64,000 nucleotides of DNA, from the NCBI RefSeq assembly GCF_016801865.2, contig NC_068939.1:43005114-43069113 (forward strand), given 5' to 3'. Both the position numbers and the translations under genes were made by a program. This document shows, piece by piece, positions 59,728 through 64,000 of the stretch; the first letter of the stretch is position 1; each line of letters starts with the position of its first letter. The stretch is from Culex pipiens pallens. Its lineage: Eukaryota; Arthropoda; Insecta; Diptera; Culicidae. The notes beneath the pieces are model-generated. The model worked only from the letters and a program-made list of their open reading frames with translations, did no database searches and had not been told where the DNA came from.

Positions 59728-59833
59728 TCCTTCGAGCCGGATTTGAACCAGCGACCTATGGATTACTACTGACAGAGACCCGCGGGTCTCTCTTCTCTAC
59801 AGTCCACCGCTCTACCAACTGAGCTATCGAAGG
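59728..59833 (-). tRNA. tRNA-Tyr: tRNA-Tyr (anticodon GTA) with a 33-base intron
   Basis: Read on the minus strand, exon 1 is 59833-59797 and exon 2 is 59763-59728. They fold into a full cloverleaf: acceptor CCTTCGA/TCGAAGG, D arm GCTC/GAGC, anticodon stem GTGGA/TCCAT with loop CTGTAGA, and T arm GCTGG-TTCAAAT-CCGGC, with discriminator A. The mature length is 73. The intron (59764-59796) sits at the canonical 37/38 position and contains a perfect 18-base palindrome centred on CCCGCGGG. Introns are usual in eukaryotic tRNA-Tyr. Six T residues on the minus strand (59717-59712) form the pol III terminator. All conserved bases are present, so the gene should be functional; the product decodes UAC and UAU. 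Confidence 0.97.
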
Positions 59834-60855
59834 CGACAAGCGCTGGCATGACAGCAACTCGGCAGGAGCTTGCGCTGAAAATCTCGTCCAATTTAAACAC
59901 AGCCAATTTCGCCTTTCTCTTATCTCTCACTTATTAATTGTGCCGCACTTGGTTTATGGCGTCGCGACCTTCAAATCGGTGCCAAAAATAGCCCGTGCAA
60001 AACTTTTGTTCAGTTGATCAATCCCAAACGCCGTAGACACGAGCGTATTAACTCCAAATAAAAAGTTAAATCAACTTTGTGCCGCTTGTTTTAAACAGGG
60101 GTAATTACCGTGATTTGACCTGCCCAGCTGGCTTTGTCGCGTACATTTTACGTCGAATAGCGGCGACGATGATTTGGAGATAAAGAAAGGCAACCGTCAC
60201 CGTCGTGGCGTTCACAAGGGGTTTGTAGATAAAACCTATCAGTCATCGAAAAAGGTCGTTATCGGAGCCAGTTAAGCAATCAGAAGGAGGCAGAAAGTTA
60301 AACCCCTAGGTTTGATGCAATCCGAGGCAAACAAACGAGTTATAAACGTTTGTTGTCATTGAAAATTGAATCGAGTGACTGGAACTCATCTTTCTTAAAA
60401 AAAATAATTGAGGGCTTGCTTAAAACCTTTACGGTCTTTCCTATTTATGTTTTCAGATAAGTCTAGTTATTTTCATTTATTTTATGGATGTCACATCTTG
60501 ATTTGAAAACAGCCCTTAGTATCAGCTTATCGTAAGGTATCAAAACTAATATCAATACAAAGAGTAAAATATTAAAATTAAAATTAAAACACCCACTAAT
60601 TTAAAAATATAAGCAATTTCAAAAATTACAACTCAAAACAATGGAAAATCCATAGCACATCGTTTCTTTCGTCCCCCAGTGTTTCATAACATTTAGCAGA
60701 GGTCTGCAAACATTATAAATTAAATTATTAGACTTTCAAAGCATTTTTTCCGTTTTATTTTTAATTTTCAAGTGGCTTTCCGAATCATATTAGAAAGCAC
60801 AGCACTAATTCTTAATACAAACATTGGAGAAAAACCATTCGGCCTTGCATAAATA
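59834..60855. other. Intergenic stretch upstream of the tRNA
   Basis: 59834-60320 is GC-richer and single-copy. 60380-60850 is AT-rich. No frame with support was found. Confidence 0.35.
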
Positions 60856-61055
60856 ACGTCATGCTTCGAATTCCCGGACGCTTCGAAACCCAGACACTTC
60901 ATCATGTGTTATCAATTATTTGTGTTATTTCGTCGCCGTCGTGCTATCTTGTCGTACGTGCATTTTGGGCCAAATTGAGTCAAGAACGCCATTTCGTGCA
61001 GCTCACAATGCCTCACCTTTTGACCTTCACAGATCCCCAAAATTCGATTTGAAAT

Positions 61056-61531
61056 TTTAAAATGAAAAATTTTGTTCTAAATGAAAAAATTACCCTTCTC
61101 GGTCAATGAAGATTCGAAAAGTATATTAAATTTCCCATAAAATGACATGTTCCAAAAAAATTTACAGTCAAGTAACGGAAAATGGGAGAATATAACAAAA
61201 ATAGTGTTTTTTTTTCGATGGAAAATACTTTTTTTTTCGGAATTCTGAGTACGCCATCAAGTCGGGTGTCTAATTTTACATAAAAGTCCCTTTGACACCA
61301 AATTCCTATCTCATCACCGTTTCAGGCTGCGAATTATTGAAAAACATCTCTTTTTTCGCATGTTCAAAAATGGAAGGGGTCGTACCGCCCCTCCGTCACG
61401 AGATATCAAAAAACGGACCTCGGATTCGTGATCAGGGACATAAGTTACCCCTTAGGACAAAGTTTCACGCAAATCGAAGAGGGGTCGGGGCAACTTTTCC
61501 CGATTTCGTGTGAGTTGGTGGAGAATTACCC
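61056..61531. repeat. Single arm of the long fold-back family, copy C
   Basis: This matches the right arm of 50844-52192, ending GGAGAATTACCC, but has no facing left arm. The 73-residue frame at 61292-61513 recurs at 51964 and is arm sequence. Confidence 0.8.
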
Positions 61532-61615
61532 ATTTATCATTTTTAAATCCAAGATGGCAGTGATGAAATATTGAAGAAAAAAAAACATTTGTTAATTTGT
61601 GTGGCCTTTTTCAAC

Positions 61616-62233
61616 TACCGTCAGTGGGGGTGACATTGGGTCTGGGGGTGAGATTGGGCCAAAATGTGTTTGTTTACAAATTTTGCCATTTCTCAGGTTC
61701 TTCTCAATGAAACTTGATTCTGTTAAAAGGGTTGTGTAGGGGACATCTTAAGATGACTTCGCTGAAAAAATCTCGTTCCTGGAACAAATCCTGTTATTTT
61801 GGCAGCTGTCTAAAGTTAAGGTACGTTTTTGGCCTAAAATGACCTCTCGAAAAATCATTTTTCTTATATTTTTGTTGGAATTGTTCGAAAAAAAAGAAAA
61901 AAAAAAGCGTTGTAGCATGTCAATACGATTCCCTCGAACAAGAATCACTGTTGGATGACTTGTTTTTACCATGTCGTTGTATTTGAGCATCATTTTAGTT
62001 TCATTTGACCCAATATCACCCCCTCTAAGAGGTGTGATTGGTTCAATTTTCAAACTAAGGTTAAGGCATTTAAGGTAGTGTTCATCAAAATCCACCATAT
62101 TTGGGAAAATGTTAGTAAACTATCTAAGAACAAATCTAGGTTGAAAGATTTTTGATGTTACTTAAATTGTTTTTGTTAAGAAATTACGAGAGGTGTATCG
62201 TTTTTTGACCCATAGTCACCCCCACTGACGGTA
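61616..62233. mobile_element. TA-flanked MITE, 618 bp
   Basis: The ends TACCGTCAGTGGGGGTGAC and GTCACCCCCACTGACGGTA are inverted, with the match continuing about 27 bases (GGGTC). TA at each end suggests a Tc1/mariner-type target. The 116-residue minus frame inside has no transposase motif. Confidence 0.75.
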
Positions 62234-64000
62234 TTCAAATTTAACTTGAGGGTCACAGAATTCAAATTTGATGTTAAAAGTAAGAAAATAAATGACTCTA
62301 GAATAAATGCACAGTTGAGTGTTATTCATAAGTCAAACATGTTCAATTATTCATGTAAGTCCAAATATTCATTTGCGGATAACTACCTACCTTGAATTGA
62401 ATACAAGAGTTAAAGTAACCTATCCGAAAGCTACTCTTATCTCAAATTCCAGACATTTTAATTAATAGCCAATAAATCTAGAACGTTTCTTTTAAAACCT
62501 GTCTGGCTTCTTTAAAAAACCAGAAACAAAAAAATAGATTAACAGTTCATATTTTACAAGTCAACAAGTCACTATTAGGTTTTACGCCGCACAGTGGATC
62601 CAGGTGTGACAAAAATCAAAAAATGAAAGTTAAATTTCAGTAGTGTTAGTATTTTTTCTCATACATTCAAACACACTTTCCCAAATTTTGAGCAAGATTG
62701 GATGGAATTTGAATTTTTGGCGGCTTTGAGAGTGCAGACATTTTTGTTATTTCTAGTAGCTGAAACTTCAAAATTCGCAAAAAATATTTTTTCTTAAAAC
62801 TTGCATAACTCCGCCAATTTTAAACCAAATTTGATTCTTCTGGCTGCATTCGAAAGGTATTTAAAAGTTGTTAATTTTACTGTTCTTGAAATTTTGATGG
62901 ACCCCTCCCCCCTTTTTAGCTATTCAAACGAAAGAAAGCATTAACTATTTTCAAGATTTTTTCGAATTTCAACCCTTCAGGAACAATTTTGTACGGGTGT
63001 TAACAAAGTTCCGTATGCAGTTTCTGTCATGAAATGTAATGTACTTTCAGACTGTGTATAGCAAATTTTGCTCATACTTGCTCGAAAGATCAAAATTTGC
63101 ATGTTTCTAAAAAAAGTCAAAGTGGATCTACTCTATTCACGAATCGGATCAAAAAGTCAGATATGGCAATCGCCTTATGATTTTTCTTCATATTCAAGAT
63201 ATCAACGAATGTACTAAAATAATACTGGATTTTGGATTTCTTAGGGTACCAAGATTCCCCCCCCCCCCTCCCCCTCTCCATCGTCTTTTTATGATTTGGT
63301 TAAATATTCCTCTTGGAATGACTGAAAACTTCAACGGTGAAATTACTTTCTATCGTAAAATTTCACATGTGCTTGTGTGCTATCTTGTGATCCATCTGCT
63401 GAAAAAGATAGGACGTGTCACAAAATAGCACACAAGCTACGATGTGTATTTGCGTGGAGAATTATTGGAACAAAGTGGTGTGGGCAGTAGTGTGGTTCAG
63501 GGTCCCTTGGAAAAGCAAAAATGTCAGCTAGACCGTTGCATTGTTGATAAAATCATTGTTCTATGTCTCCTGAAGCTCCCCTGAAATTTTCAGCAAATTT
63601 GGTTCAGGTTTCGTCACAGCTCTTTAGCATTTAAGTTTGCATGGTATTTGCATGGGAAATCTTCAAGTTTTTAATTTTCTAAATGCAAAAAATCTTCTAC
63701 CGAACCAAAAATTCTGAAACTTCAGATATATATCAAAAATAATATAGGGAACAATTTTGTTGAACACTTCAACTTAATCTGAGCAGAACTGACTTAGTTA
63801 TAAGTGGATTAAGTTAAGGTGTCGAAGTTGTGTTTTGCAAAGGGCCTCTTTCGCCAAATTTTCACCTGATGGATCACTTTGATCGATGGCAAATCGTTTG
63901 ACAACTTGTTTGTTGTTGATGTCAGAAGAAAAAAAATGGAACGGCGGCTTCAACTTCAGTGGAACAAATTAATCCGTTTTCTTCGTCTTTTCAGGTTAAA
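62234..64000. other. Right edge of the window, no gene recognised
   Basis: AT-rich sequence with a C-rich run near 63260-63275 and short frames only. CACATGTGCTTGTGTGCTAT near 63365 resembles 60940 weakly. Nothing is supported as a gene. Confidence 0.3.

Noticed and set aside
61748..62098. 116-residue minus frame as a transposase
   Set aside because: Lies wholly in a 618 bp MITE; no DDE-type motif is visible.

Overview
The window is nuclear DNA from an insect, most probably a mosquito of the Culex type. The evidence is compact genes with 55-75 bp introns, an intron-containing tRNA-Tyr of dipteran type, and AT-rich flanks packed with MITEs, long fold-back elements, hAT, pogo-like and piggyBac-like relics and tRNA-derived SINEs. 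No database search was possible, so the species is an inference. Nothing bacterial, viral or CRISPR-like was seen.

Genes are few. (1) At 2617-3876 lies a head-to-head pair of small secreted Tyr/Trp/Gly-rich proteins, cuticle-like in character. They share a 325 bp divergent promoter region, and each has a 55 bp intron placed after the second codon. (2) At 17468-20097 on the minus strand a five-exon gene encodes a 717-residue secreted protein with 13 copies of a C-x8-CC-x8-C module (core GGVPPYCCTNGG). (3) At 45367-49110 on the plus strand a much larger paralogue carries 30 full modules separated by Pro/Thr linkers. Its start codon may sit alone in an exon at 27761-27763, which would make the first intron 17.6 kb long. 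(4) A tRNA-Tyr(GTA) gene lies at 59728-59833 on the minus strand. (5) An ORF1-like (gag-like) protein of a non-LTR retroelement, without a reverse transcriptase, lies at 56523-57500.

Layout: 1-2600 holds a fold-back, a SINE, a small MITE and unique DNA. 2600-3900 is the small gene pair. 4058-8618 is nested transposons, including a 1.9 kb near-perfect palindrome. 8.6-10.8 kb is unique DNA without a recognisable gene. 10.8-16.9 kb holds inverted repeat copies, a palindromic array of 143/144 bp repeats and MITEs. 17.4-20.2 kb is the first module gene. 20.2-27.2 kb holds MITEs and a LINE-derived insertion. 27.3-45.3 kb is probably the first intron of the second module gene and is filled with hAT, pogo-like and fold-back elements alternating with unique islands. 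45.3-49.4 kb is the body of that gene. 49.4-64 kb is fold-backs, a hAT carrying the ORF1-only retroelement, a SINE, the tRNA and more MITEs.

The secreted genes share cuticle-gene architecture: a first intron at or just after the start codon, signal peptides and low-complexity bodies. The two module proteins also share short terminal motifs (GPDGY near the N-terminus, GYxY...PF at the C-terminus, YLPP inside). They look like structural, possibly cross-linked, extracellular matrix components. That function is inferred, not shown.
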